Assembly: GCA_030765065.1 (NCBI GenBank)
Contig: CM060988.1
Span: forward strand, 194,988,565-195,052,564
Direction of reading: 5' to 3'
DNA: 64,000 nt
Source of the DNA: Deroplatys truncata
Lineage: Eukaryota; Arthropoda; Insecta; Mantodea; Mantidae
The notes beneath the pieces were generated by a model. The model was not told the DNA's origin. It worked only from the letters and a program-made list of their open reading frames with translations, and searched no databases. A program made the translations under genes and the position numbers. Shown here piece after piece: positions 10,290 through 21,672 of this stretch (within the stretch, counting starts at the first letter, position 1; each line of letters opens with the position of its first letter).

Positions 10290-10860
10290 AAAATATGGGT
10301 TACACTCACATGACTTACTCTACCCATTCTTCAACAAATTATTATTGCAAAAGCTTATTCTTCTATCTACTTCATGTTAATATAGATAAACATTTACAAA
10401 AATTGTCTTGTTGCATATTTCCTTGTAGGTAAAACAGGATTAGGGGAATACAGTCAGCTTTAAGGATAGTCAAATCCTTTAAGAGCTGTTCGCTATGTGA
10501 TGGATATGAAGTTTTATTCTCTTTGCATGGGCAAGAGAAAAAAACAAACCAAGTATTTGAAAATTCAAACCAACAACAAAGAATATCTCAGAAATGGTAA
10601 ATGCCACAAAAATGTTTATTTGGCATAAATTGTGTGCTTTAACAAGATCTACATTTTTTATACAGTAAGATTTTGTCTATCTCTCATGGTTTATCGGTTA
10701 TGCAAAAGTCATTCAGAAGCTATTTCCAGAAAATTCAAAATATACATTCCATTACTCATGAAAATATCTTAAACACATTATGGTATTTGAATCAAAATTG
10801 TTAAAGAGTCATTTTTCAGAAACAAAATCTTCCATATAAAGGGTAGGTTGCAGAATATTA
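10290..10860 (+). repeat. family A repeat, diverged and 3' truncated
   Basis: Begins GTTACACTCACATGACTT and follows the family A order through TACATTTTTTATACAGTAAG. It stops before the CA tract. Confidence 0.65.
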
Positions 10861-12130
10861 TATTTTCTTTACAGATACAGATTTACTTTGTACAACAAAA
10901 CAAATTTTTAATTACACTTACACAAATCAAAGATGCAAAAGTACTTTTATTAGTGAACCTCCTTTTTTGCTTTGAAATTTGCATGACTCTACATTTATAT
11001 TTTTAAGTAAAGTGAACCCCATATAAGTGACAAAAATATTAAAATGACCCAATTGTGAAAAGAAAAGAAATCATTTACTTAACTTTTTCTTTTAATATCA
11101 ACGTTTGAAATGTGGATGCATGTGAGTCACATCACCAGTATTAAAAATGTGCAATGTAAATGGTCTACAATTTAGATCACTGACAACCTTGAAAAAATTA
11201 AATGTTTAAAACTTAACCGAAACAATACTGATATAAAACACTAAGTTTTTATTAATGTACCTTAAAATACTTTAAAATGTATTTCCATATAATACCCAGT
11301 TATTTATCTAATAATGAATTACCATTAACAAGATGTGTTATTATGATTTTAACCTTAAGAATCCTTAGCCATGGTAGCCTTGTAAATATGGAGAGAAAAA
11401 GAATCTAGATTTCTATTATGTCACCTTACACAACCACACACACTAAAAATCATGTTATGAAAAATGTTATGTCCCTTATTTGTAAAATGTGGAACTATGT
11501 GCATAGGGTGAGGAAACAAATTATCTTAAGTTCTTTTTCATTTCTTGTAAATGTTATATTAAAAAGTGCAAGTACCGGAATGTGCAATGTAATATGACTG
11601 TATAACGTTTAAAATAATTTTAAGCATGTATTTGCCTTCATTAAAATAAGCAGACTGCAATATTTTCAAAGTGTTTATAATTCTAACACACTACTATTTA
11701 TAATATTTTACATAACCAATTAGCTAGCACCGTACCAGCATTAGCGAACAATTTTACTGACAGTTTAATGCATAATCGTAAACTATGTACTTGCAGCCTG
11801 ATACTCAAGAAAAAGAAAACGCGCAAGCAGTAATATAAAACGTATAAAGTTTAACCTCACAAAATTAAAAATTCTATAGTGAAGTAAATACACAGTAAGC
11901 TGTTTATCTCTTTAGTAATTTGATATACGTAAATTATTGCTAAATAAATTATTCGCTAACCTTGTAAAACCTTTTCTAAACTTTTGACATAAATTGTCAA
12001 ATTTTCGTAGTTGTTTACATTCTCTAGAGAATAAAGTGTGGATAAGCTTGAAAGGCAACTATACAGATTCAAAATGTTAAAGTTATAACAATTTCAATAT
12101 TTTTCTATTACTTTGCGTTTAATTTTACCC
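10861..12130. other. unassigned AT-rich DNA, possible intron 1 of the minus-strand gene
   Basis: No repeat family seen elsewhere in the window and no convincing ORF. If the minus-strand exon at 12137-12209 is real, this is the start of its first intron. Confidence 0.4.
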
Positions 12131-12136
12131 ACTTAC

Positions 12137-12209
12137 CAAAAAACTCAAACGGCACTGCATCAGGTGCGCTGCGATACACAACCCTTCGCCCGAGCGTAAG
12201 TTGGGACAT
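12137..12209 (-). CDS. putative first coding exon of an unidentified minus-strand gene
   Basis: Reading from ATG at 12209 the exon encodes MSQLTLGRRVVYRSAPDAVP followed by FEFF and one extra base, then the consensus donor GTAAGT (12136-12131). It lies in the most GC-rich, repeat-free stretch of the first 18 kb (about 12140-12260). The -3 base of the ATG is a purine. An overlapping ATG 5 bp upstream opens another frame in a weaker context; it also reaches the same donor, in phase 0. I do not recognise the protein. Later exons should lie below 12130 or beyond the left edge, but I could not find one among the repeats. It could be a pseudo-exon, though coding-like composition and a perfect donor favour a real gene. 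Confidence 0.45.
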
Positions 12210-12479
12210 TTCATCAACTGACCAACAAAGAAGGGAAATTTCGCAATTAGTGGCGCCAATTTACAAATGTACCAAACAGCAATCCACCTTGCGTGTGATT
12301 ATCTACATGAAATCAGAAAAAATAAATAAACTCTTCGTTTTATTATTTTGTCTCGTAGTTATATATATATAATAAAACTATCGCTTAAATGTTTCCGATA
12401 ATTTTCGATTTAGGACAAATGACAAGCTATCAAGCATAATCGTATTCCCTGATGCCAAAAACAGCATCTTCACTTGCTC

Positions 12480-12600
12480 TCTCACCTCTCTCTTTCTCTC
12501 TTACTTATAGTAAGAAGAGGAAGTACTGCGTTTCACCCAAAATTTCATAGAGTTTTTTGGAAATACACGCTTTGAGATCCCAGATTTACGAGCAGAAAGC
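12480..12600 (-). repeat. family A/B 3'-end fragment
   Basis: Starts in a CT-rich tract and matches the inverse of the family 3' end (TACTTATAGTAAGAAGAGG, TTTCACCCAAAATTTC). Confidence 0.55.
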
Positions 12601-12603
12601 AAT

Positions 12604-12782
12604 TTTTACTGTCTCTACCACGTATAGAAAGTTGATTGGGAACAAAAGAACATGGTGAGTGACACCTATACCCAGTAGGTAGAGAAGGTATTGCATTCCA
12701 ACCAAAAATTCGATATCGATATTTCACCGGAAATATATGTTTTGAGACCCCCTGAATAAAAAAAAGCATTTTTGGAAACATG

Positions 12783-12836
<54 letters not shown>

Positions 12837-13532
12837 TGTGAACAGCATAACTCAGAAACGAACAGTCGGATAAACCCAAACTTGGTATTTAGGTTCAGTA
12901 TCTTCCAGAGATGCGACACAAAAGTTTTCAAGAAAATCCCCCCACCCCGGATTACCCTTTACATGGAACATTTTTCGAAAATTTTAATTTTCACAAAAAT
13001 GGCTCTAACGATTTTGATTAAAATATTATATGTTTAAGATATTTTCATGACAAATAAAATTTATATGTCGAATTTTCTGGGAATTTCTCCAAAAGTATTC
13101 TTCATTGTGAACGACTTTTGCATAACGGGTAAACCATAAGAGATAGACAAAATTTTACTACACAAAAAATGTAGACCGCGTTAAAATACACAATTTATGT
13201 AATATACATTTTTTTGAGTGAACCATTTTCGAGTTATTGCTTGTTATTCCCTTAAATTTTCCAATACTTATACTTTTTCTCAAATTCGTTATTCATTTTT
13301 TTTTGTCCTGGTAATGCAAAGAGAATGGAATACTCCACATAGCAACCAGCTCTTAAAATATTTGACTATCGCTTAAAGCCTACCAATTCCCCTTGCATCT
13401 AGAAGAAAAGTAGCAATAAGATTAGCATCTCGATATCTCGATTAACATGAAGCATTTGGAGAATAAGCGTTTGTAAAAATAGTTTGTACAAGAGTAGAGA
13501 AAGTCATGTGATGTAACATATCAGATTTTTAA
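12604..13532 (-). repeat. family A repeat, full length
   Basis: Minus-oriented copy. It has a (TG)n tract at about 12785-12838, the conserved core, and the end GAGTAGAGAAAGTCATGTGA near 13494-13513. The several ORFs with runs of THTHTH or CVCVCV are translations of the dinucleotide tract. Confidence 0.8.
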
Positions 13533-13549
13533 GAAAATAATGAAACAAC

Positions 13550-13850
13550 GAAACATCTACCATTAAAGGATTCTTTGGATTGGCAGAAGGGGGGAATTCC
13601 TTGCGTCCCTGAAATGAGTCTTATCAAGGTATGAAGTTTGATACTCATGCGCCTTTTCTTTTTTGATCTATGTGTTTACACTCGCCTTACATACATACAC
13701 TGGGTGCAGAAATTTTATATTACTGTTTCCTTACTTTAGAAGACCTCAAAATACGCAGTTCTAGTAAAATATCTACATAGAATTTTTGGGTAGAAGCAAT
13801 ATTTTGTTCTACATTAGATAGCCATGTGGTAGAAAAGTTAAAAGTGAGGG
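13550..13850 (+). repeat. family B 3' fragment, diverged
   Basis: Shows the order TTGATACTCATGCG, ACATACAC tract, GAATTTTTGGGTAGAAG and GTGGTAGAAAAGTTAAAA typical of the B 3' half. Confidence 0.55.
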
Positions 13851-15329
13851 TGAGTTCTTTTATTATGTTGAACATATCACAAACGTGCAGTGTTCAACAG
13901 TTTTTGTTTTGAAGATCACATATTTTGAAAATATAAAATTCTTAAATACTGAACTATCCTGGGAACACCTGATTAATGAAAAACTTTACAAGCGTTGTGT
14001 TACGTTACGAAGCCAAATTGAGTTTATGATGGATTCAAATGAGCGGAGGCATCCTGAATGCCGTACCAATTAGCGTACTCAGAAGCAAGTATTTTACTTG
14101 CAACACACGTCATAAATGATTATGTATAATAGTACTATTATGAAGTAAGTTGGCAAGCCTGAGTTTTCTACGGAATGTGCAAAATGCGTATCCGTAGTCT
14201 TCAAGGCCAAGAAAATCCAAGCTCGTGTAAAAACATTGAATAGTCTAGTATAAGAACCTGATAAATCACAACGTTAAATTGTTGCAGAATTCCTCTGTTT
14301 TTTTCGTGAATTTTGAAAGTTTAAACATTTATGTATTTTCAAGAAATTAAATATATCTGGACTTTCCAGGATAATGCCATTTCATTCAGTGATACCACCT
14401 AAACTGACTCTAGTTAAGCTATTGTCATAAAAATAAGAACATTTTAGGGTTATAAGCTTTTTCTCCGAATATTTCCTACATAGCCTGGTTTAATCAGCTC
14501 CCGCAGTACTCAAATAAGTTTAAGAAACTTGCAGGGAGCCATTTACAATCAAGTGTCTTCATTTGAAAGGACTTAAATGGTTGCATTTGATTTAAGGAGG
14601 TTTTAAGGACATTTTGAAGGGCCTCTTCATTTCTCAAATGAAAGATAACGATTTTAAAAGCAGATTCCAATATTTTAGTAATAATGGAGGGGGAAGAAAA
14701 GAAAAGAGAGAAAGAATAAGCTTCTGTCTGGAACATTTTTGTTAAAGGATTCTTAAAATAGCTTAACATAACTGAAATATCATTAAGTAAGTTTAAATGA
14801 TTTCTATGCCTTCTTTCTTCTTCTTTTTGGTAAAACTCGTAATTTAAGTAGGTGCTATTAAGATGCATTAGAAATCATTACGGCATCATATATAATTAGG
14901 GAATGTTTCATGTTAAATTAATTGAAATGAAAATCATAAATAAATGCAAAGCTAGATATTCTAGTTGAGTCTTTTTGTTATTAAGTGGTGTTATTTTCGA
15001 GCAGAGATGCGCTAGGGAAGGGTTTTGGTAGTTGGACTCCCCCTTGCTAAAAATATACAAAAATTAATAGCAAAAATAGCTTCTTAAAATAATAGCATCT
15101 TTCCAGGTTGACAGGAACAAGATATTCCTAATCGTATCACTAGTAGTGCTAAATTTACGCCTCATGTCTTAAGACAGTATCGCCAAAGGTGACAGCAGCA
15201 GAAGCTACTTTAGAACTTGACATTACAGACAGACGAGGGTTTTAATACGAATGCCTGGGGAGAGAGGCGAATTTCGTCAGCCGTGAGCTACTCAATGTTT
15301 GTTTAGGATAACAGAAAGCCTAGAACAAA
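13851..15329. other. unassigned AT-rich DNA
   Basis: Holds a 62-aa plus frame (13885-14073) and a 124-aa minus frame (14494-14868). Neither shows a recognisable domain, splice context or homology to other parts of the window. I regard them as chance frames. Confidence 0.4.
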
Positions 15330-15495
15330 AAATTCTGATGCATTATATTCACATGACTTCTACCCTCTATCATTTCTTAATGGGTATAAAAACTATTCTT
15401 ACGAAACCATATTTTGCTATCTATTTCATTTTAATCGAGCTATACTACACATTTCGTAATAGACACAAAGAGACAGCGACAGTCAAATGTTTAAA
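15330..15495 (+). repeat. family B 5' fragment
   Basis: Follows the B order (TTCACATGACTTCTACCC, TTTCATTTTAATCGAG) and ends where a family A unit begins. Confidence 0.6.
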
Positions 15496-15496
15496 A

Positions 15497-16343
15497 AATC
15501 TGATGTGTTACACTCACATGACTTTCTCTACTCTTGTACAAACTATTTATACAAACGCTTATTCTCCATATGCTTCATGTTAATCGAGATATCGAGATGT
15601 TAATCTTATTGCTAATTTTCTTGTAGATGCAAGGGGAATTGCTAGGCTTTAAGCGATAGTCAAATATTTTAAGAGCTGGTTGCTATGTGGAGTATTCCAT
15701 TCTCTTTGCATTACCAGGACAAAAAAAAATGAATAACGAATTTCCATTTGAGAAAAAGTATAAGTATTGGAAAATTTAAGGGAATAACAAGCATTATCTC
15801 GAAAATGGTTCACCCGAGAAAAACAATGTATATGACATAAATTGTGTATTTTAACGCGATCTACATTTTTTGTGTAGTAAAATTTTGTCTATCTCTTATG
15901 GTTTACCAGTTATGCAAAAGTCGTTCACAATGAAGAATACTCTTGGAGACATTCTCAGAAAATTCGAGATTACATTTCATTTGTCATGAAAATATTTTAA
16001 ACATATAATATTTTAATCAAAATCATTAGAGCCATTCTTGAGAAAATTAAAATTTTCGAAAATATTCCATGTAAAGGGTAATCCGGGGTGGGGGGATTTT
16101 CTTGAAAACTTTTGTGTCGCATCTCTGGAAGATACTGAACCTAAATACCAAGTTTGGTGTTTATCCGACTGTTCGTTTCTGAGTTATGCTGTTCACAGAC
16201 ACACACACGGACATGTTTCCAAAAATGCTTTTTTTTATTCAGGGGGTCTCAAAACATATATTTCCGGTGAAATCTCGGTATCGAATTTTTGGGTGGAATA
16301 CAATACTTCCCCTACTTACTATACGTAGTAGAGAAAGTAAAAA
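15497..16343 (+). repeat. family A repeat, full length
   Basis: From TCTGATGTGTTACACTCAC to CTACTTACTATACGTAGTAG then AGAAAGTAAAAA. The open frame at 16038-16328 (MRKLKFSK..., ending SNFWVEYNTSPTYYT) is the same coding-like segment found in the copy at 36402-36689. Confidence 0.85.
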
Positions 16344-16484
16344 TGAGTGCTATGTGCTGGCCTTAAAATTAAATACTGTTTCCATGCAATCGCTAGAAAA
16401 TAACTGAAAATCGACGCGACTTTACTATTTATCTGACTTTTAGTTTTTGAGATACGCTGTTCACAGACACGCGCGAGATTTGAT
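16344..16484 (+). repeat. family B internal fragment
   Basis: GTGCTGGCCTTAAAATT and the short CACAGACACG stretch match two separate parts of B, so this piece is internally deleted. Confidence 0.55.
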
Positions 16485-17655
16485 CTGATGTTTTCCATTT
16501 ACATGACTTTCTACTCCCTAGCGCTTATTAGCAGGTAGATATACAAATTATTCGTACGAAATCTTATTTTCCTATCTACTTCATTTTAATCGAGATAAAC
16601 CTTTTCGGAAATAGCTGCATTACACATGTTGTTATAGATACAAAGGGAACAGCGATACTCAAATGTTTAAAAACTGGACGCTATATGCTGGCCTTAAAAT
16701 TCCATACTGTTTCCATGACATCGAGAGAAACAACTGAAAATCGACAGAACTTTGGCTAAGTATTAAACACTTTGAACCATTACGAATGGATATCTCAGAA
16801 ATAGCTTATGCCATAAAAAGTTATTTGAACTAAATCGATGTTTTAAAGATATCTTCATGTTTTGTACAGTACGTTTTCGTCTATCCTCTAACGTTTACCA
16901 GTTATACATACAAGATTATACAAATTTCCTTCCGAGGAAAGAGAACTTCACAGGCTATTCCCAGAAAATTCAAGATATGAATCTATATTTTGTCATATAA
17001 GTGTCTTTAATATGTGGTATTTTAATCAAAATCATTAGAGCCAGCTTTTAGAAAATAAAAAAAAATCGGAAAATATTCCTTATTGGGGGGGGGTCCTTGA
17101 AAATCTTCGTGTCGCATCTTTGAAAGGTACCGAACCTAAATAGCAAGTTTGATATTTATCCGACTTTTCGTTTTTGAGTTACACAGACAGACACTCACAC
17201 ACACACACACTTACGGACCTTTTTCTAAAAAAGCTTTTTTGGGGTTCAATTGATTGATCGAATTTTTTGTTTGTGGACGGTCTTTAACTGCTGTGCTCCT
17301 TAGCGTTCCATTCTATATTGGACGTGAAAGACCGAAATTTTGCTCAGAGACCTCTTTATCAGGTTCGAGGTTCTTTCACGTGCCGTAAATCTACGACACG
17401 GGACCACCGGCTGTACTTCCCTTACGAAGGAAGCCATGCTAAGGATTTTTACGCCCGAAAAAAATCCATTTCTCTCCGCCGGGTTAGAACCCGCGACCTT
17501 GGGAACTACAGACTAGCATGGTAACCACTACACCACGGAGGACGACTTTAGTATTGAAGGGTCTCAAAACATGTATTTCCGGTGAAATCTCGGTATTGAA
17601 TTTTTAAGTGGAATGGAATATCTTTACCTACTATGTGCGTGGTAGAGAAAGTAAA
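16485..17655 (+). repeat. family B repeat interrupted by a SINE
   Basis: Complete B order with a CA tract at about 17193-17212. The SINE at 17250-17545 sits between TTTTTTGGGGTTCAA and GAAGGGTCTCAAAAC, which are contiguous in other copies. It ends ACCTACTATGTGCGTGGTAG then AGAAAGTAAAAA. Confidence 0.75.
17250..17545 (-). mobile_element. tRNA-derived SINE
   Basis: Minus strand head TCCTCCGTGGTGTAGTGG (A box) and GGTTCTAACCC (B box) followed by a conserved body. A second copy at 27858-28148 shares the whole body, including GAAGGAAGCCATGCTAAGG as read on the plus strand. It is inserted in a family B repeat. The 68-aa frame at 17318-17524 lies inside it and is not a gene. Confidence 0.8.
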
Positions 17656-17970
17656 AATGCATTTTTATTCAAGGGATATTTATCTCGGTATTGAATTTTG
17701 GGTGGAATGCAATACCTTCTCTACCTACTATGAACGTAGTAGAGAAAGCAAAATAATGGTAGGTATAAATGGAATAGAGGAAACTGAATCTACAGTCAGT
17801 GTTTAAAAGCGGCTCGCTATATTGCATACTCTTTCGATGACATCACCAGAAGCAAGTGAATCGCGACAGCGCTTTAAAATAATTACAAAGTATTGATCAA
17901 TTCAAACCAACATTAACGGATACCTCGTAAATGGTTGATGCCACAAAAAAGTTATTTGAAATAAATTTGG
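17656..17970 (+). repeat. family B fragments
   Basis: 17656-17752 repeats a B 3' end (GAATTTTGGGTGGAATGC to AGTAGAGAAAGC). 17756-17970 matches an internal B segment (GATGACATCACCAGAAGC, TTAACGGATACCTCG). Confidence 0.6.
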
Positions 17971-18791
17971 TGCTTTAATGAGAGGAAATATAAATATGAC
18001 ATCAAGAACGCCAACAATGAATAATTTATAATAGGAGACCGATGTAATGCATCATTTTTACATAGTCGCGCGTTGTCATTGTGTTTTGAAACACGTAAAA
18101 TACGCGAGTACATTTTGCTCATACAACTCGACTTTCTCCGCCGGCATTCGTAATGAGGACCCGGGCGACGTAATTCGGCTTTCTCCGTAGGCATTCGTAA
18201 TGAAGCCCCCGTCTGTCTGTAACGTCAGCGTGGGTACCATCATGTTCATATATCGGGAATATGATGTCATTTCGGTGCTAAATTTGAGTGCAATATCTCC
18301 CAGTTTAGAACATAACTAGAAACTGTATTTTCTAGTGAAATATAATGGCCTGCAGCAGTAATATAAAATACTTCACAATGGTCATTAATTCTCATGTCAT
18401 AACACATTTGCGCTTAGAATACGCACGACATCCTTTACTAATTTTAATTTCAATTGCTGCACCTTAATCAGTGAATATGAAATCGATTTGTTTAAATATT
18501 TCAACTCAGGATTAATTCATATTTATCATTTGAAATAATACAAATTGTTTAAAAAATGGAGATCCCTATGCATAAACCCCCTTTAATATTTTTCTGACCA
18601 CACTACTGTTTTCGAGGCAGCCTCGGAAGGACGTCCCTCAGGTCATGTAAATATGTAAGCTATAAAGAACAAAGGGAAGTGGTAAAGGAAAGCACAAAAA
18701 CCGCATTGGTGACTGAGATATGATTCAACAGGAAATGATAAAAGGCTCCTTGTGGTACTGGCACCTTTGCTATAATCACTTTGTCGTAACC
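17971..18791. other. upstream region of the EB-module gene, with a short direct repeat
   Basis: CTTTCTCCG...GGCATTCGTAATGA occurs twice (about 18132-18157 and 18179-18204), a direct repeat with a period of about 47 bp. A TATAAAG at about 18661-18667 lies about 130 bp before the ATG and could be a TATA box. No other feature is evident. Confidence 0.35.
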
Positions 18792-18864
18792 ATGTTATAT
18801 ACTGTTTCCTTGTTTGCTGTTCTGATTTCATCTTACGCCAGCTCGCACGATGTAGAAGACCAAG
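18792..18864 (+). CDS. EB-module secreted protein, exon 1 (signal peptide)
   Basis: From ATG 18792 the exon encodes MLYTVSLFAVLISSYASSHD then VEDQ and one base. It ends at the consensus donor GTAAGT (18865). The hydrophobic run LYTVSLFAVLISSYA ending in small residues is a classic cleavable signal peptide, so the product enters the secretory pathway. The exon is in phase with exon 2 after a 106-bp intron. Together, exons 1-4 give about 159 codons of a small cysteine-rich extracellular or membrane protein. Its function is unknown; EB modules occur in arthropod and nematode proteins, often beside EGF-like or Kunitz domains. Confidence 0.75.
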
Positions 18865-18970
18865 GTAAGTGAAGCAACTGTCATTTCGCAACAATGCTTG
18901 CCATTAATGTATGCCAATGCGAGTCTCGGTTTGAAACGCCAAGGCAGCAAAACTATCCTTTTTGTTGCAG

Positions 18971-19111
18971 TTGGACAATTGGGTAGGCCATGCAACACAA
19001 CCACTGCGGCAATTTGTAATACAATTTCGGCTGCCGAGTGTAGGAATAATGTTTGTGTTTGCAAGCCTGGATACAAGATGGACACAGACAAAAATAGTTG
19101 TAATAAAACAA
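18971..19111 (+). CDS. EB-module secreted protein, exon 2 (EB module 1)
   Basis: Acceptor TTTGTTGCAG (ends 18970) and donor A|GTAAGT (19112). The 141-nt exon is symmetric phase 1-1 and encodes one module with six cysteines: C-x7-C-x7-C-x4-C-x-C-x12-C, including CRNNVCVCKPGYKMDTD. This spacing and the CxCxxGY feature fit the EB module family (Pfam PF01683 type). The reading frame runs from exon 1 without a stop. One module per phase 1-1 exon suggests the gene grew by exon duplication or shuffling. No catalytic residues are expected; six cysteines should form three disulfides. Confidence 0.8.
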
Positions 19112-19264
19112 GTAAGTGTTCTTAGTTTTCCCCACAACATTAAAGTTGACCTCTTGGCACGTATAATCCAAATGAAATCATATTGTAAATATATGATTAA
19201 ACTGCATCAGTTTTAGGCTTGCTACATACTACGCAGGTAAAGTGATGACCATATATTTAAAAAA

Positions 19265-19470
19265 TCTGATATGTTGCATTTAAACCACTCTTTACTCACT
19301 ATTCTACAAACTAATTTTACAAAAGCTTACTTTTCTATCTGCTTCTTGTTAATTAAGATATACTTTCATTTCACATTTACACGTCATTTCGTTGTAGAAC
19401 ACAGTAGGCAAAGCGAGTGTCAGATTTTTAAAGAGCGTGTCGCTCATGATGGCCAGGCAGAGGGGTTTTA
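19265..19470 (+). repeat. family A 5' fragment
   Basis: Starts AATCTGATATGTTGCATT and follows the A order (CTACAAACTAATTTTACAAAAG). The rest of a diverged copy appears at 20150-20835. Confidence 0.55.
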
Positions 19471-20149
19471 GTAAGTAAAACTTGGTCTTATTACCGCACG
19501 GAGTATACGAGACATCAGGTATGCCTATTGTGACGGACACACTCCTCCCCTCTATTGCGACTGTCCCATTTACTCGCTGATAATATACACCAGTGGAGAA
19601 CTGTGGCAATATGCCTAAAGGAAGGAAGAGTTTATACATCAGAATTAGCATCATTTGCGGCGGAATGTAGCAGGAAACACTTCCGCACAAATGGCGAAAG
19701 TATCAGATATATCATAGGGGTCAAAAGACGTTTAAATATCACGTTAAACACATTGTAATTCAATGAAACAGAAGGGACATGTGACATTATTAGAAAGGAA
19801 CAACGAGGAAAATGGACCTTCAACCTCCTCAGCCCCAAACTACAAATCAAAAGTTTTTGAGGATCTGTGTCATACACTAACAAGAGGGGATACTGCTTTT
19901 AAAATGTACAGCTTTTGAAATGCTTGTTTCGTAGCTTTCATAAACTAAATGCACACTATTAATAGCTAAATATACATTGCTTTCTTACTTCTAATGCTAC
20001 TCCTTAATCCCAATTTACCTACTTTCGAAGCAGGGTATAGTGCCTTCAACTGTTCATCACATTTGTTTATAGAGTAAGGTAAGATAAGGTCGCAGTCACT
20101 CCCACCTTCCCTCGCCACCAATCCTCTATGTGTTCCTAACTAGATGGCT
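19471..20149. other. unassigned DNA between two parts of a diverged family A copy
   Basis: No recognised domain in any frame. Several overlapping short frames on both strands are probably chance. It may be an old insertion splitting the A copy. Confidence 0.35.
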
Positions 20150-20835
20150 TACTTACTGAAACCCCACTCCCTGGTAATGGCTTTGAAATTTTATTCTCTT
20201 TGCATGACCTTAAGAAAAAATGAATAGCGTCTTCCCAGTAAAAATTATAAGTATTTGAAAATTCAAACAAGGAACTGCTAACTTAGGAAAGGGGAAAAAA
20301 AAGAAAGAAAAGGGAAGGAAAAAAAACACACGCACAGGGAGAAATCGTGTGCTTTAACGAGATCTACTTTTTGTGTAGTAAGATTTTGTCTACTTCATAC
20401 GGCTTGCCAATTATACAAAAGTCATTCAGGGACTTCACAGACTATTCCCAGAAAATTCAAGATATACCTAGGTGCATTTCATTTTGCCTGAAATATCTTA
20501 AACATATGGTAGGTGTTTTAATCAAAATCGTTAGAGGGATTTCAGAAAATAAAAAAATAACGAATATTTTTCGTCTAAAGGGTAGTTTGAGGCGGGGGAT
20601 AGTTTTAAAAATCTTCGTGTCGCATTCCTGGAAGATGCTGGACTTAAATACTAAATAAGATATTTAGCCGACTTTTCGTTCTTGAGTTAAGCTGTTCACA
20701 GACACACGCTGATGTTTTTCTATATGTTTTATTCCTCCGAGGAGGTTCACCTCCGGTGAAATCTCAGTGTTGAAGTTTTGGGTGAAGATGCAATATTTCC
20801 TCTATTTACTATAGCTAAGTAGAAGAGAAAGTAAA
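20150..20835 (+). repeat. family A 3' part, diverged
   Basis: Contains TTTGCATGACC, GATCTACTTTTTGTGTAG, the GTGTCGCAT and GAAGATG core, CACAGACACACGC and a degenerate 3' end (AGAGAAAGTAAAAC). Confidence 0.6.
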
Positions 20836-21245
20836 ACAGAAAACGGATATTTTAATATTTGCCTCAACCAAAAAAGAGAGAAAAGGGGACGCCAAAAGCT
20901 TATGTGATAAATATTTAGGTTTGGAAACTAATAAATAAATACTGAGTAACTTATGTGATTATTCAATTTACTCCAAGCAATCCTTAAGAATTATTAGTGC
21001 AGCATACACAGATATTTTGCTGATGAATAGAGTTTCTTTAGTTGAATCCTTTTTATCACTCAGCATTTTGTCAAAGTTTACCCAAGTGTGATCTAAGTTC
21101 ACCTTATTGATCAACATTGTTGGTTTGTACTGAAAGAGCGTTCTTGTCACTTGTCCATAAACCATTCATGTAAATAAACCTCGTTCAATGGGGGCGTTAG
21201 TTTCAGGTAAACAAAGAACACATTCCAATATTTTAAGAAAATTAG
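20836..21245. other. unassigned AT-rich DNA
   Basis: No recognisable gene or repeat. A 65-aa minus frame at 20968-21165 has no identifiable features. Confidence 0.35.
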
Positions 21246-21613
21246 GATATAGGTATTCTAGTTACCACTCCTCAGAGGAAGGGATGAAGGCTACAGAGAC
21301 GCGGGGAAGTCCCAAACAAAGACCCGACCCATTTCTGGAGTACTAGACCTGCCCAGAGAAGGGATGAACGACCCGTCGAAACAGACAGCCCTCTAGTGCC
21401 CAGGGGGAGTACACTTTCCTTGCAGCAAGCACCCGGCGCCGTCTCACACCGCGAAACCTGATACTTGAAAAGGAAAGGTAAATGAGGGAAAGGAAACCAT
21501 CCCAACATTTGCTTATCGACCAGGGAAAACCGCGAAAAACCCAAGGTGAGATTGGGCGGTCGACGGGAATCTAAATGTGAGTCTTGCACGTTACCGCGGA
21601 GTCATCTCGCTCG
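21246..21613 (-). mobile_element. tRNA-derived SINE (third family)
   Basis: Strikingly GC-rich for the area. The minus strand begins GAGATGACTCCGCGGTAACG (A-box-like), then a degraded B-box region (AGATTCCCGTCGACCG), then a body with GGTTTTCCCTGGTCGATAAG. Near-identical flanks TTTTAAGAAAATTAG (21231-21245) and TTTTTAAGAAGAATAG (21615-21630) look like a diverged TSD. The minus frame at 21272-21589 lies within it and is not a gene. Confidence 0.7.
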
Positions 21614-21672
21614 ATTTTTAAGAAGAATAGAATAAGGCACATTGTTCATATTAAAATGTGAAATAATGTTTA

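Noticed and set aside
12545-13037. ORFs with long THTHTH or CVCVCV stretches (also near 8.1, 16.2, 22.2 and 48.6 kb)
   Set aside because: They are translations of CA/TG dinucleotide tracts inside family A repeats.
14494-14868. 124-aa minus-strand ORF
   Set aside because: No recognisable domain, no splice or promoter context, composition typical of AT-rich chance frames.
17460-17545. Possible functional tRNA gene
   Set aside because: A and B boxes are present, but there is no intact acceptor stem or cloverleaf and the same head precedes a SINE body; the same holds for the SINE heads at 9.5, 21.6 and 28.1 kb.
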